Source of the DNA: Pontederia crassipes
Lineage: Eukaryota > Streptophyta > Magnoliopsida > Commelinales > Pontederiaceae
Direction: 5' to 3'
DNA length: 64,000 bases
Assembly (NCBI GenBank): GCA_030549335.1
Contig: CM060191.1
Coordinates: 57,733,947-57,797,946 of the forward strand
The stretch's first letter is position 1, and each line of letters starts with the position of its first letter. Under the pieces are notes generated by a model. That model did not search any database. It worked only from the letters and a program-made list of their open reading frames with translations, and was not told the origin of the DNA. A program made the position numbers and the translations under genes. Below are positions 33,132-45,555 of this stretch, one piece after another.

Positions 33132-34386
33132 GCGGTGACAAATTGGAATAGACCAATTTCTCGGACATTAGCGAACATTGTGTCACCCAATTTGGACGTC
33201 CGCATGACCCATAACGGTTGACCGAAACATGTTCGATCATCCGATTCCTGACGGAAAGGCCGTCCACAAGTGGATCGGTCGTCCACTCTGTCTCTAATGC
33301 TTATATGATGTTGATTGTTTACACTTAAAATGATTTGAAGTGTGTATGACCTTAAATAGGATTAAAATATGCAACATGTATTGAATGATTATATGTATTG
33401 ATAAACGTAAAATATAAGATGGATTAATGAAGGTGTCTCATTGTTGTCATCGTACGGGAAGACCAAGACCCCCTTAGAGGGAATAAGGTGTGGTCTCAGG
33501 AAGACTAAGACCCCCGTTAGAGGGAATAAGGTGTGGCTTTTCATGGAACAAAAAGGTCCCGACTTTACTAGCTTAAGATCGACGAGCTAATATAGACTTA
33601 TCAATCACCAAGATAAGAAACCATCTAATTAAAAATAAAAGATGAAAGATGAAATGATGAATGACTTAGGACATAAAGATGAAGATGATGATAAAATAAG
33701 CATCTAAAAGGATGCAAATGAATGTCCTCTTGTCATATCATGTTATGAAAGAAGATGTTAAAGTGAAGCATGATAAGTTTATGATACGCCTTAGCATAAT
33801 GATAAAGATATTATATGTTTATCTTATCTTGCCATGATGATTGTTCACACACCATATAATGCGCATAAGTATCTCATTGCATGCATATGTACTATGTTCC
33901 ATTATAATGCAATACATATGTCATGACATGTAAAAAGATATGTTATAAGATCATAACATGCATGGACCTCAACATACTCTAACGGGAGAAATTTCCTGCA
34001 ACCCATGGATCTGCGTAGGTATGGACGAGGGCTCGACAGTGAGGAACTCATGACGACAAGGTTGCACATGTGACAATCGGACCATGGCCTAAGTTATCTT
34101 ATATTATGATGTTGGACTCGTTAGAGAGTCAAGTATGCATGGCTTATACTTTTATATGAATTCAATTATGTATTTTGAACCCTTGGGTCTTATGTTAGAG
34201 AATATATGGTCCATGGGCTAGATATGTTATCTTGGGATTGATTAGCTTATGAAGTCTTCTGTTATTTTATATTATTATCGTTTTATGTTATATTATTATA
34301 TTTTTACTGCAATGTTATATGCAATTAGGTATTGAAGGAAGATGCAAAAGTAGCGCCATCTAGAGTTCGGTCTCTAAATTGGGGCG
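33132..34386 (+). repeat. 3' LTR of Gypsy A, 5'-truncated (continues at 45546-45550)
   Basis: From GGACATTAGCGAACATTGTG onward this aligns with the 5' LTR from about 31270 to its end, at roughly 85-90 percent identity by eye. About 1.25 kb of its start is missing. Athila II entered at GGGCG (34382-34386, repeated at 45541-45545), leaving only TTATA beyond. Confidence 0.8.
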
Positions 34387-37300
34387 TGATCACTTGCTGA
34401 TCACTATATGATTCTAACCCATTTTAGATGAAATTCATACATATCGAGTCCCACTTTTGCCTATTTTTCGGCCAATTATACTTGGAATGCAAACATTATG
34501 ATAACTAGTTGATATTCCTCATTTCATACTTAATTCCATGTGCATAGAGGTTCTGAAATGCCAAAATCCATTAATATTTAAATTCTATGCCAAGTTATCA
34601 TTTTGAGGACAAGTTATCATTCCTAAATGTCAAGTTATCATTAGTTTGAATGAACTGATTTTCATTGGTTTTCTTGCCCTAAATCCATCATTATCATGTA
34701 TAGATCATATTTGGATAGTCACATCTCAACTTGTGCAAAGTTTTAAGTCCATTTGAACAAGTTATCATTTTTCAAGTGCCAAGTTATCGTTAAAGGGCAA
34801 TTCTGTCATTTTGACATGCAAAACCATTAATTCTGCACAAGGACCTTAAGCAATCATCTTATTATTGTTCTAACTCATTGCTGGTCAAATTTCATCACAT
34901 TTGGATAATCAAAACTCAAGTTATGACAAGTTATCATTTTTAAGTCATATAAGTTATCATTTTTGGGGCACTCAAGTTAGCACTTTTAGGAATCTCATTC
35001 ATATTTGATTTCTGATCTCACTCACTTGTCACTCTAATCAATTTGATGCCTGAAATGCTTTGAACAACCCATATTAGGACATTTTCCAAGATTTCCATAA
35101 AGTTATCATTCCGGGCCCTTGAATTCATTCATATCGATATAAGTTTTCATTCTTGCACAACACATAAACCCATCTGATAATTGAACTAGTTACCAGCATT
35201 ATCCTAATCCTTATTTGTCAAAATACTACTCAAGAGCTTTGATGCTTACTGTTGGAGTTTTTTGTAGCAAGAAGAAAAGGTGGCCAAAAGGTGAAAAAAG
35301 TAGGGGGGACCACTACTTTTCCTGCACAAAAGGGAAGCTGTCACTGCTGGAATTTCTGCAGATGGACAGGTGGCTTAATCAGAAGGATTAGGACATTTAG
35401 ATGCTGATCAAAGGGTGGAAAGGAGTGATATATAAGCTGGATTTTTTCTGGAGGAGAAGGGAGGCTGGTCATTCAAGGGTTTGGAGGAAGGCAAGGAAGG
35501 GGGCTGCTGGATTTTGGGAGCTACTGCCGAGAGCTTGAAGGAACCATGAATTGTATCTGTTCCTTATCCCATTTCATGTCAAATCTTGTAATTATGAGGA
35601 GATAAACTCCATTTCTTCTAGGATAGGGTAGTAGTTTAGATTAGTTTTGGATGGATATGGACTGATTTGTAATCCTGCACTGAAATCAATTCTGGTTTTC
35701 AGATTTTAGAACTTTTCTGCACTGATTCATGTTATCATTAGATCCATTGTAAACCATGATTGAGATGTGTTATTTGATCTAATCTCCCTTCAGAATGTAT
35801 TAAGAGATAAAGTCAGATTTTTGGATTCCATTTAGTTGCAAATCTGATTTCTGAATTTGGTTTCCTGAAAATCTGATTTCCTATTTTTTCTGAATCTGAT
35901 TTCCTGAACTGCAGAATCTGTTTGTTACTCTCAACCTGATTAATTGAGTCTTTGGAATGTTGGTATTGTCCTTATCTTGTTCAGAAATGAATCAAGATTG
36001 TTTGGGCAATCATTTGACTCAAACCAGATTTTTCACTGATTCCTGAACAGAAATCAGAAATCTGATTTTTCTGGTTTTACATTTCTGAAATCTGATTTGT
36101 TATAAATCTGATCTTGTCATTTGAATACCCTATTTGTATTTATAACTTAGAAGTTATCATTTGGTCTAACCCTTGTTCAGAAATGAATCAAGAATCAATG
36201 TCAAGATCTAGATACAAACCCAATTAGAATTCTGATTTCTACTTTCTGAAATCTGATTTTTCTGAAATTTGAATTCTGATTTTCTTGGGCTGTTTGAATT
36301 TGATTGTCATTGGGGATTGAATTAATTGAACGACTGAGAGGTTAACATCTATCCCAATCTTGTTCAAAAATGAATTGAGAAGCTTTGACATTCCTATGAT
36401 TCAAATCTGATTTGGTTTTTCCTGATTTGAATGAGTTGAATGAGTTGCTGATTTCTGGTTTCCTAAAATTCCTGAAATTTGATTTCCTGGGCTTGGGATC
36501 TGATTGTCATCAAGGATTGGATAATTGAATAGTTGAGAGGCTAATATATGCCCTGATCTTATTCAGAAATGAATCAAGATCATTGACAATTCAGAATTCA
36601 AATCTGATTTTTCCAAAATCTGATTTCTTAGTTTGATTCTAATTCTATTTTCTTATTGTTTGGAATCTGATTTGCCAATTGTTAATCCCTATTTTATTCA
36701 AATCACTGAGAGGCGTACTCTAGGAATCCCTTGCAGTTCAGAGATGGGTCAAGGGGCATTTGGCAAACTTGAATTCCATCAATCCACATTGCTGATTTTT
36801 TCAGAAATGTTGATTTCTGTTTTCTCATTTAATTAACTTCTGATTTCCATTGTCAACCCTCATATTAATCCACTACTGAGAGGTAGTCTTAAGGGCTTCT
36901 TTGAGATCCAGAGATGGGCGAAGGAGCAATGGGAATTATGAACTCATGTGGCCATATGGTTTGCATTTCCAATTGAGTGTGTTTGTGTGGATTCCAATTT
37001 ATTTTGCAACCGAGAGGTTGACTTTGAATCCCCCTTGAATTCAGAGATGAATCATGGAACACAAGCACCATTATTGAGTATATTTTATCCTAGTTTGGTT
37101 GATTGGAATGATTCCATCTTTTTATGATTGCAAATGCAAGTTATCATTCCAAACTTCCTTGGATTGCAAAAAATCAGCATTGAATCTTTCTTTTGAGCCC
37201 AATGATAACTTGATTTTCAGTGAGGACCCTCTTTTGATTCAACCTAGCTAACAATTATATAATCATATATTGCTTAGTTAGAGGCCAATTGAGTTGTGGG

Positions 37301-37741
37301 AACAGCCATTTTCAAGTTGAATCAAAAGTTGGACATTTAGTGATAACTTGTTCCATTCCATCCTTAATTAATTTAGATGGACCCCAAATGCTAGAAGAAC
37401 CTTCCTCATAGATAGTTAAACCTTTTTAGACTTCATTCTAGCATTTATAATCCAGTTTTGATAAATTTCCAAAACTCAAAAATCTGTTATCATTTCACTT
37501 TCTATAAAAAAAATCTGTTTTCACTATTCATTAAAAATTTGTTTTTAGCCACTTAAGTAGAACTAATCTAGATTGTTTTAGGGTGTCTTAGACTTCAAAT
37601 TCTTGTGGATACGACAACCTGAGTCTACTACAACTTACCTGTGCACTTGCAGCTAGTGAGTTGGGAGACCAAAAAAATGAAAAATTGACATTTTTTTTAA
37701 TTTCAGCAAGTTACCACTAGAAAATCCAAATATCACTATCA
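34387..37741 (+). repeat. 5' LTR of Athila element II
   Basis: It begins TGATCACTTGCTGATCAC and ends AAATATCACTATCA. TATATAAG at 35429-35436 is the likely TATA box. The first 900 bp hold many AAGTTATCAT copies. The part from about 35800 to 37100 is packed with AATCTGATTTC-type words and a recurring unit (GAGAGG ... TTCAGAAATGAATCAAGA) spaced at roughly 150-200 bp. No gene is present. Confidence 0.92.
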
Positions 37742-37747
37742 AGTTTT

Positions 37748-37763
37748 TGGCGCCGTTGCCGGA
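37748..37763 (+). promoter_or_regulatory. tRNA-Asp primer-binding site of Athila II
   Basis: TGGCGCCGTTGCCGGA starts 6 bp after the LTR. It complements the tRNA-Asp 3' end except for the last base, as in element I. Confidence 0.88.
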
Positions 37764-37928
37764 GATTTGAGGTCAATTAGGCTAACTTAGATAGTTTAGA
37801 TTAGTTTTACATTAGTTTTTAGTTTATTTGTTAGGCCAATTTTCAATTTTTGCAAGTTATCATTTCTTACTTTTCATTTTTGTCTAGTTTTCATTTCTTT
37901 CTTGAATTTGATACTTCTGAATCTCTTT

Positions 37929-40649
37929 ATGCAGGACTTGGACTATCAAGAGGAACATTACCAATCAGATCCTAAACATGAAAGAAGATTTTTAAGAAGA
38001 AGGAGATTGCAAAGGCTTGAGGCAAGGAGAAGGATATTTGAAGAAGAAGAGGAAGAGGCATACAACCCTGAATTTGAAAGACTTATGAATCAAAATATGG
38101 CAGCTCCTAGAACTCTTAGGGACTGTTATTCACCAAGCAATGCAAGGAATCAACAAGGGGGAGGAGCCTTAGCACCTGTGGCAAATTTTGAAGTTAATCC
38201 AGCCTTGATTTCTATGATTAGGCAAAGTCAGTTTTCTGGACTTGGGACTGAAGATCCAGCATGTCATTTGGACAATTTCAAGGAGATGTGCAGCACTGTG
38301 AACTTCAACAATATCCCCATGAATGCAGTGTATATGAGATTATTTCCCTTCTCACTCAAAGACAAGACCAAGACATGGTACAAAGGATTGAATCCTGAAG
38401 AGGTAGCCACTTGGGAATCAATTGTTCAATTGTTCCTTTCAGAATTCTTTCCTCCTTCAAAAACTGATAACTTCAGGGATCAAATAGTGAGGTTCTATCA
38501 GTTGGACCAAGAAAACATTTGTGAGGCTTGGCAAAGGCTTCAAGAATTATTAAGGGCATGTCCCCATCATGGTTTTGAGAAGTGACAACTAGTCAACTAT
38601 TTTCATAAGGGATTGAACTACCCTAGCAAGGTGGCATTGGATACTGCTGCAGGAGGCATCTTTGCATCTAAAAACATTGATGAAGCTTATCAACTCATTG
38701 AAAACATAGCCAAGAATCACCACTTCCTTACCCATGATAGAACCAGAAGGCCACCCATGGACAATTCAGTGAATCAATTGTCAACTCAACTTGAAGAGGT
38801 GCTGTACAAGACTCTGGAGAGGTTGAACTTGACTCCCAATGGCAATAGGGCTTCCAATTCTGAAACAAGGTGTTGTGTATGTGAGAATCAAGGCCATGTG
38901 TTAGAGAATTGCAACTTAATTATGCAGCAAGCGGACCAAACTGTGGATCAAATCAATGCTGTGGGCAATTATGAAATCAAACCTCCTGCTGAATTTTATA
39001 CTCCAGAAAACAGGAATCATCCATACTTTTCTTACAAGGGCAACAACTATCAAGGAGCTCCTATGCAAAATTCAAATTGGCAGCCCAAAATCCTGCCAAG
39101 GAATCAGCCACCACCTTATGGAAATCAAGGCCAAAGTGCACCAATTCAAAGAAATCTGTATGAGCCACCACCTCAAGTCCAAGCATCACAATTCCAAAAT
39201 GAAATGAAGGAGATGCTTCAACAAATTCTGAAGAAGCAGGACAGCCAAGGAGAGGAGATATTGAAGATCAATTCTAGATTGGATGCCATGAATGCAAATC
39301 AGAAATTGTTGGAAAGTCAAATTGCTCAACAAGCTAGTACATCCACTAGACCTCCCTTGTTCTTTTCTGGACAGCCAGAAGTGAACCCAAAGGAACAAGT
39401 CCATGCTATCCAGCTCAGGAGTGGAAGAATGGTGGAGGAGCCAATGAAGGAAGTTGAGGATGATCAAGTCAATTCAGATTTAAAAGTTGCTAAAGAGCCA
39501 AGTGAAGAACCTGAGGTGGAAATCAGGAATTCAGGCCCCAAGATTGAAGCAAAAGCTAGGGTCTTTGACAAAGTACCTTTTCCTCAAAGGCTAATTAAGG
39601 CAAGGCAGGACCAGCAATATGGAAAGTTTTTGGAAATCCTGAAGAACTTAAATATCAATGTGCCATTTGTGGAGGCAATTCAGGAGATGTCCTCCTATGC
39701 AAAGTTTTTGAAGGAAATCCTAACCAAGAAAAGGAGGATTATGGAGCATGACACTATTACCTTGACTGGGGAAGCCTCTGCAATCATCCAAAATAAATTT
39801 TCACCCAAGTTGAAAGATCCAGGAAGCTTCTCCATACCTTGTGAAATTGGAAATAGGAAGATTCAAAGGGCAATATGTGATTTGGGTGCATCAGTGAGTG
39901 TCATACCTCTTTCACTTTGTAGGGAGCTTGAGGTTGGAGATTTGAAGCCTACAAATTTGTCTCTACAGTTGGCAGACAAATCCATCAAGTACCCACATGG
40001 AATCATTGAGGACATACCCCTCAAAGTTGGCAAATTCTACATACCAGTAGATTTTGTGGTACTTGACATGGATGAGGACTTGAATACCCCCATTCTTCTT
40101 GGGAGACCCTTCTTAGCCACTGCTGGGGCTGTCATTGATGTCAAGGAGGGCAGATTGACCTTCCAAATTGGGGAGGAGAAGATAGAATTTAATTTGGCAC
40201 AGGTTATCAGTAGATCAAATTTTCAGGAAAATGATTTTGAGGAAGGACAGCTAGATCAAGTGGTAGAGCAAGCTTCAGCTATAATTCATATTGAAGATCC
40301 ATCGCAAAGGTGTCTAATGTTTGATCATTTGAAAGAATTGGAGGATCCAGAGGCTGCAACATATCAATCTGCATTGAGTTTATCCAAATCAGTAGAAAAT
40401 TCAGAAAATCAGCACCAATTGCAAGAAGTTATCACTGCTGAGCAAGGCAACTCAACTCAAACCAATTCTTTCAAATTGGAACTCAAGTCTCTCCCCAATA
40501 ATCTGAAGTATGAATTCTTGGGGGAGAATTCAACATTTCCAGTTATCATCAATGCAAACCTGCCCAAGAATCAAGTTGATGAGCTACTGAAAAAGCTAAG
40601 GCTGTCCAAGGAGCTGATTCTACAAGATTTGCCACTACCACCTAGCTGA
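37929..40649 (+). pseudogene. gag-protease polyprotein of Athila II, one nonsense codon
   Basis: I chose the ATG at 37929 (MQDLDYQEEHYQSDPKHERR). The gag core is clear: FEVNPALISMIRQSQFSG, LFPFSLKDKTKTWYKGL, WESIVQLFLSEFFPP and FYQLDQENICEAWQRLQELL. A TGA at 38583-38585 replaces the tryptophan expected after FEK; otherwise the frame is open to 40649. A zinc knuckle (CCVCENQGHVLENC) is at about 38871-38915. An aspartic protease domain follows (AICDLGASVSVIPLSLCREL, ILLGRPFLATAGAVIDV); DLG in place of DTG/DSG is usual for Athila. After the pre-RT stretch LKYEFLGENSTFPVI the frame ends in DLPLPPS, just where reverse transcriptase should begin. Confidence 0.9.
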
Positions 40650-42182
40650 TTTCACATTGTAACAATGTCTAGCCAAAGACATTAAAGAAATGCACTTCTT
40701 GGGAGGTAACCCAAGCCACTTTACACTTAATCTTTCTGTTTTTGCAGGAATAAGGGATGAGGAACATGTTCAATTCACAAGTCTCAAATTCAGGGAGTAC
40801 CCTTACCCCTATTTTTGATTTTTCCACTGAAAACTCAATGATAACTGATAATATCTTTTTTCATTATGATACATTGATCATATCATCATCTGAATTAACA
40901 TTCATTTCAGTTATCCAAATCTGTTTTAGATTAATTTCAGTGAACTTCAGAAATTTCCAATGCATTGTTGAAATTGTGCACTCAAAACTCTGATTTCACT
41001 ATTTCACTGATATCTTTTGGTTCTCTGCAGGATCAATTGCTACTAATGAAGATTAGATCACCCAAAGTTTCTGGATGAAGTGCCAAGAGCATTCAAATGC
41101 CCAATTTAATGCATTTCAATCCCATTCACCCCTCTCCCTAGCCTTTACTTCAACCCTGAGGACAGTGTTGAGAATAAGCTTGGGGGAGAAAACCTGGTGC
41201 TTTTCTAACCTTTACACCATGTTTTCAATTGATTTTAATGTTCATATCATAATTCATACCAGGTTATCATTGGTTTTCACAAGTTATCACTAGTTATCAC
41301 TCGGTTATTAATTTTTGGACCCAACTCAATTCTGAATTCATTTTGACTCTGAAATGGGTAGAATACTTTATTTTGACAGTGGGTGCACTCCAATACCAAG
41401 TGGCCAACTTGGCCATTAGCCTTCTTGCTTTAATTGGCATTATGAATTCAGATGCATTTGAATGAAGTTTTTAGCTGAAAAATTTTTTCCTTTTTGTGGG
41501 TCACACTAGTTGATACTTATGGATTGAATTAGCAATATCAGATGTCTAGAAGGGAGTCAAGGCTCTTGTTGCCATGCTAAATAGGAAAACTTGACTTTTT
41601 GGATAAAGGGATCTAAACTATACTTGAGTTTGAACTATTGCTCACTTCATGAATAGGATAGAAAAATGAGAAAAGAAAAAGTAAAAAGTCATATACATGC
41701 ATAGGAAAAAAGGAAGAGAGCAAAACTTCCAAAGGAATCTCTCTTCAATGCAAAAAGAAAAAAAAATTAGGAGAGCAAAACTTCCCAAGGAATTTCTCCT
41801 AAAGAAAGCATAAATAAAAATCAGGTGCTAAACCTGTTTATATGCATTTCATGAATAAAAGTCAGGTGTTAAACCTGTTTAATCAATTGAAAACCTGTTC
41901 ATGAAGAGATTTGTAGTTCAACCCCTTTGTAAAGTTGACAATTCCTACAATTCAAACATGTTATTGCTAGTACTTCTTCCATGGCTTAAATTTGCTTTAG
42001 CCTCTGTGATTCCCTAGCTAGAAATTGAGTTTTTGGAAAGAATGAAGTGTTGGCAAAGTGAGAAACTCATTGGATTTAATTCAGCTAGACTTTACCTCAT
42101 TTGTGGACTTTTAATTCAAGTTTGTCCTTAATTTCTGAATGTTTTGCTTGAGGACAAGCAAAAGGCTAAGCTTGGGGGAGTT
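40650..42182 (+). other. 3' non-coding region of Athila II with two polypurine-like tracts
   Basis: No gene. CTTGGGAGGTAACCC is at about 40697-40711. An internal AAGCTTGGGGGAG is at 41176-41188 after GAGGACAGTG; the true polypurine tract AAGCTTGGGGGAGTT is at 42168-42182 after GAGGACAAGC. Short direct repeats (GAGAGCAAAACTTCC...AAGGAAT.TCTC at 41716 and 41772; AGGTGCTAAACCTGTTTA at about 41823 and 41862) lie between. Confidence 0.65.
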
Positions 42183-45100
42183 TGATCACTTGCTGATCAC
42201 TATATGATTCTAACCCATTTTAGATGAAATTCATACATATCGAGTCCCACTTTTGCCTATTTTTGGGCCAATTATACTTGGAATGCAAACATTATGATAA
42301 CTAGTTGATATTCCTCATTTCATACTTAATTACATGTGCATAGAGGTTCTGAAATGCCAAAATCCATTAATATTTAAATTCTATGCCAAGTTATCATTTT
42401 GAGGACAAGTTATCATTCCTAAGTGTCAAGTTATCATTATTTTGAATGAACTGATTTTCAATGGTTTTGCTTGCCCTAAATTCATCATTATCATGTATAA
42501 ATCATATTTGGATAGTCACATCTCAACTTGTGCAAAGTTTTAAGTCCATTTGAACAAGTTATCATTTTTCAAGTGCCAAGTTATCGTTAAAGGGCAATTC
42601 TATCATTTCGACATGCAAAACCATTAATTCTGCACAAAGACCTTAAGCAATCATCTTATTATTGTTCTAACTCATTGCTGGTCAAATTTCAACACATTTG
42701 GATAATCAAAACTCAAGTTATGACAAGTTATCGTTTTTAAGTCATATAAGTTATCGTTTTTGGGGCACTCAAGTTATCACTTTTAGGAATCTCATTCATA
42801 TTTAATTTCTGATCTCACTCACTTGTCACTCTAATCAATTTGATGCCTGAAATGCTTTGAACCACCCATATTAGAACATTTTCCAAGATTTCCATAAAGT
42901 TATCATTCCGGGCCCTTGAATTCATTCATATCGATATAAGTTTTCATTCTTGCACAACACATAAACCCATCTGATAATTGAACTAGTTACCAGCATTATC
43001 CTAATCCTTATTTGTCAAAATACTACTCAAGAGCTTTGATGCTTGCTGTTTGAGTTTTTTGTAGCAAGAAGAAAAGGTGGCCAAAAGGTGGAAAAAGTAG
43101 GGGGGACCACTACTTTTCCTGCACAAAAGGGAAGTTGTCACTGCTGGAATTTCTGCAGATGGACATGTGGCTTAATCAGGAGGATTAGGACATTTAGATG
43201 CTGATCAAAGGGTGAAAAGGAGTGATATATAAGCTGGATTTTTCTAGAGGAGAAGGGAGGCTGGTCATTCAAGGGTTTGGAGGAAGGCAAGGAAGGGGGC
43301 TGCTAGATTTTGGGAGCTACTGCCGAGAGCTTGAAGGAACCATGAATTGTATCTGTTTCTTATCTCATTTCATGTCAAATCTTGTAATTATGAGGAGCTA
43401 AACTCCATTTCTTCTAGGATAGGGTAGTAGTTTAGATTAGTTTTGGATGGATATGGACTGATTTGTAATCCTGCACTGAAATCAATTCTGGTTTTCAGAT
43501 TTTAGAACTTTTCTGCACTGATTCATGTTATCATTAGATCCATTGTAAACCATGATTGAGATGTGTTATTTGATCTAATCTCCCTTCAGAATGTATTAAG
43601 AGATAAAGTCAGATTTCTGGATTCCATTTAGTTGCAAATCTGATTTCTGAATTTGGTTTCCTAAAAATCTGATTTCCTATTTTTTCTGAATCTGATTTCC
43701 TGAACTGCAGAATTTGTTTGTTACTCTCAACCTGATTAATTGAGTCTTTGGAATGTTAGTATTGTCCCTATCTTGTTCAGAAATGAATCAAGATTGTTTG
43801 GGCAATCATTTGACTCAAACCAGATTTTCCACTGATTCCTGAACAGAAATCAGAAATCTGATTTTTCTGGTTTTACATTTCTGAAATATGATTTGTTATA
43901 AATCTGATCTTGTCATTTGAAGACCCTATTTGTATTTATAACTGAGAAGTTATCATTTGGTCTATCCCTTGGTCAGAAATAAATCAAGAATCAATGCCAA
44001 GTTCTAGATACAAACCCAATTAGAATTTTGATTTCTACTTTCTGAAATCTGATTTTTCTGAAATCTGAATTCTGATTTTCTTGGGCTGTTTGAATTTGAT
44101 TGTCATTGGGGATTGAATTAATTGAACAACTGAGAGGTTAACATCTATCCCAATCTTGTTCAGAAATGAATTGAGAAGCTTTGACATTCCTATGATTCAA
44201 ATCTGATTTGGTTTTTCCTGATTTGAATGAGTTGAATGAGTTGCTGATTTCTGGTTTCCTAAAATTCCTGAAATTTGATTTCCTGGGCTTGGAATCTGAT
44301 TGTCATCAAGGATTGGATAATTGAATAGTTGAGAGGCTAATATATGCCCTGATCTTATTCAGAAATGAATCAAGATCATTGACAATTCAGAATTCAAATC
44401 TGATTTTTTCCAAAATCTGATTTCTTAGTTTGATTCTAATTCTATTTTCTGATTGTTTGGAATCTGATTTGCCAATTGTTAATCCCTATTTTATTCAAAT
44501 CACTGAGAGGTGTACTTTAGGAATCCCTTGCAGTCCAGAGATGGGTCAAGGGGCATTTGGCAAACTTGAATTCCATCAATCCACATTGCTGATTTTTTCA
44601 GAAATGCTGATTTCTGTTTTCTCATTTAATTAACTTCTGATTTCCATTGTCAACCCTCATATTAATCCACTACTGAGAGGTAGTCTTAAGGGCTTCTTTG
44701 AGATCCAGAGATGGGCCAAGGAGCAATGGGAATTATGAACTCATGTGGCCATATGGTTTGCATTTCCAATTGAGTGTGTTTGTGTGGATTCCAATTTATT
44801 TTGCAACCGAGAGGTTGACTTTGAATCCCCCTTGAATTCAGAGATGAATCATGGAACACAAGCACCATTATTGAGTATATTTTATCCTGGTTTGGTTGAT
44901 TGGAATGATTCCATCTTTTTATGATTGCAAATGCAAGTTATCATTCCAAACTTCCTTGGATTGCAAAAAATCAGCATTGAATCTTTCTTTTGAGCCCAAC
45001 GATAACTTGATTTTCAGTGAGGACCCTCTTTTGATTCAACCTAGCTAACAATTATATAATCATATATTGGTTAGTTAGAGGCCAATTGAGCTGTGGGAAC

Positions 45101-45540
45101 AGCCATTTTCAAGTTGAATCAAAAGTTGGACATTTAGTGATAACTTGTTTCATTCCATCCTTAATTAATTTAGATGAACCCCAAATCCTAGAAGAACCTT
45201 CCTCATAGATAGCTAAACCTTTTTAGACTTCATTCTAGCATTTATAATCCAGTTTTGATAAATTTCCAAAATCCAAAAATCTGTTATCATTTCACTTTCT
45301 ATAAAAAAAAAATCTATTTTCACTATTCATTAAAAATCTATTTTTAGCCACTTAAGTAGAACTAATCTAGATTGTTTTAGGGTGTCTTAGACTTCAAATT
45401 CTTGTGGATACGACAATCTGAGTCTACTACAACTTACCTGTGCACTTGCAGCTAGTGAGTTGGGAGACCAAAAAAATGAAAAATTGACATTTTCTTTAAT
45501 TTCAGCAAGTTACCACTCGAAAACCCAAATATCACTATCA
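42183..45540 (+). repeat. 3' LTR of Athila element II
   Basis: Nearly identical to the 5' LTR over 3.36 kb, with the same TGATCA...CTATCA ends, TATA box, AAGTTATCAT copies and TCTGATTTC-rich part. Scattered single-base differences are visible, for example GTTATCGTTTT for GTTATCATTTT near 42728. Confidence 0.92.
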
Positions 45541-45555
45541 GGGCGTTATAGGCTT

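Larger units (their letters stand above)
34387..45540 (+). mobile_element. Athila-type Ty3/Gypsy LTR retrotransposon II, gag-protease only
   Basis: LTRs 34387-37741 and 42183-45540 (3,355 and 3,358 bp) are flanked by the perfect TSD GGGCG (34382-34386, 45541-45545). The tRNA-Asp primer site and PPT sit in the expected places. The 4.4-kb interior encodes one gag-protease frame and then 1.5 kb of non-coding DNA. Reverse transcriptase, RNase H, integrase and the ORF1/env-like gene are all absent. LTR similarity is high (a few percent difference by eye), so the insertion is younger than host element A. Unlike element I it lies on the plus strand. Confidence 0.93.
26473..45550 (+). mobile_element. 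Gypsy element A (old, long-LTR, Tekay/Del-like) with nested insertions
   Basis: 5' LTR 26473-32549, primer site, 0.6 kb of interior with a gag fragment, then a truncated 3' LTR from about 33132 that is split by Athila II and finishes at 45546-45550. The flanking pentamers are AGCTT (26468-26472) and GGCTT (45551-45555), 4 of 5. LTR ends are TATAATATTCTC (drifted from TGTAATATTC) and GCGTTACA/GCGTTATA. Nested inserts: hAT 26740-28804, CACTA 29660-31148, Athila II 34387-45540. All of pol and about half of the 3' LTR are deleted. The lineage assignment is inference from LTR length, primer and gag. Confidence 0.8.

Noticed and set aside
36633-37071. Small frames repeated in both LTRs of Athila II (36633-36836 and 44430-44633; 36889-37071 and 44686-44868)
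   Set aside because: LTR-internal, repetitive TCTGATTTC-rich sequence; conserved only because the LTRs are duplicates.
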